A program made the translations under genes and the position numbers. From Kiritimatiellia bacterium (GTDB taxonomy: Bacteria > Verrucomicrobiota > Kiritimatiellia > CAIVKH01), in NCBI GenBank assembly GCA_023953695.1, contig JAMLJG010000018.1, positions 1-57,135 on the forward strand: a stretch of 57,135 nt of DNA, given 5' to 3'. Shown here piece by piece: positions 56,708 through 57,135 of the stretch (positions are counted from its first letter, which is position 1; each line of letters starts with the position of its first letter). A model generated the notes under the pieces. It was not told the origin of the DNA, did no database searches, and saw only the letters and a program-made list of their open reading frames with translations.

Positions 56708-57010
56708 ATGGAGTCACAGAGCGAGATCAAGTATCACGGCGATCAAAATCGACAGTATCCATTTAGGCCGCTGATTCTGTTGTGCCTTCTATATGTAGCG
56801 ATCAGAGTGCTCCGCGCCGTAGCAGACAGATACATACAATCTGGACTTGCTGAGTCCAGCGTCGAAGTGGAAGGCCTGCTCAAACCTGTGCTATTCGCAT
56901 TACTGGTCAAGGCGGCAGAGTGGGGGACTGTTGCAGGGCTTATTCTTGTGGTCCTTGTTTCCCTCTGGCGGCGTGGAGCGTCAGGGGCCAGCCCCAAGAA
57001 TAGAAAATAG
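56708..57010 (+). CDS. Small two-helix membrane protein, possible immunity protein
   Basis: This 100-residue protein has hydrophobic segments near residues 21-38 (PLILLCLLYVAIRVLRAV) and 60-86 (VLFALLVKAAEWGTVAGLIL, then VVLVSLW) and a basic tail. No family is recognised. It follows the orphan RHS domain by 45 bases, with GAGGAG before the ATG. Like the product at 53837-54202, it stands where an RHS immunity gene is expected. Confidence 0.6.
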   Translation: MESQSEIKYHGDQNRQYPFRPLILLCLLYVAIRVLRAVADRYIQSGLAESSVEVEGLLKPVLFALLVKAAEWGTVAGLILVVLVSLWRRGASGASPKNRK

Positions 57011-57024
57011 CGATGCTCGTTGAT

Positions 57025-57079
57025 CTTACCTCGGGCCGCTGGCGCGGCCCTCGGAGCTACTCGCTCCCGTTGGTCGCTC
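57025..57079. repeat. Cassette-end hairpin repeat, copy 2
   Basis: Matches 54207-54261. Hairpin GGGCCGC-TGGC-GCGGCCC (57033-57050). The rest of the window to 57135 shows CTCGC/CTCGTT-rich DNA and no gene. Confidence 0.75.
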
Positions 57080-57135
57080 GTTATGCTCACTCGCGTACGC
57101 TCGTTCGCGTCGGACGCGCGCGCCCAGGAGCCGCG

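Overview
The window is a 57 kb piece of a GC-rich bacterial chromosome. No rRNA, tRNA or CRISPR is visible. Several traits fit the PVC superphylum or a neighbouring phylum (Kiritimatiellota/Verrucomicrobiota-like; Sumerlaeota or Hydrogenedentota are possible). These are a PUR-domain protein of the DUF3276 type, a prepilin-like protein of the PVC style, an exosortase with EpsI beside a large exopolysaccharide locus, System II cytochrome c biogenesis, and an efp-epmA pair. The phylum assignment is inference; no marker gene in the window settles it.

Layout. 1-4.9 kb (minus): an overlapping operon of a His-rich lipoprotein, ResB, CcsA, a TIGR01777 epimerase and a DUF423 membrane protein cut by the window edge. 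5-6.5 kb: an exported Deg-like protease. 6.6-12.2 kb (plus): pheS-pheT, then a probable 6S RNA, rarA and 5-formyltetrahydrofolate cyclo-ligase. 12.3-15.6 kb: a NYN-type protein with an Arg/Gly-rich tail, parB, an ECF sigma factor with its putative anti-sigma partner, and a PUR-domain protein. 15.8-18.0 kb (minus): a secreted beta-sandwich-like protein and a prepilin-like protein, preceded by a promoter, a cobalamin riboswitch and a terminator. 18.1-22.2 kb: hpt, a frameshifted hydrolase/DedA/ATP-grasp fusion, and a DEDDh exonuclease.

22.2-40.3 kb is a surface-polysaccharide locus. The minus-strand run holds a GT9 transferase, a Wzy/O-antigen-ligase-like polymerase, several GT4 transferases (one a tandem double enzyme), a Wzx-like flippase, three FkbM methyltransferases and a DUF362 protein with a decayed partial copy. 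The plus-strand flank holds gmhB, exosortase, EpsI and a UDP-glucuronate decarboxylase. Together they look able to make, methylate, flip and polymerise a polysaccharide and to process exported proteins by exosortase. 40.3-47.8 kb is housekeeping: an FHA protein, gyrB-gyrA, and efp-epmA.

47.9-57.1 kb is a mobile and repeat-rich accessory region. It has a methyltransferase whose upstream DNA is duplicated as an exact 292 bp repeat, remnants of IS3, IS256 and IS1380 elements, palindromic dispersed repeats, and two RHS 3' ends. Each RHS end has its own C-terminal domain followed by a small two-helix membrane protein and a shared hairpin repeat. A REP-associated tyrosine transposase (RAYT) bounded by an 18 bp inverted repeat lies between the two RHS cassettes. 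The most novel-looking items are the riboswitch-controlled secreted protein/prepilin operon, the paired RHS cassettes with covarying hairpin repeats, and the fusion protein with a missing hydrolase nucleophile.
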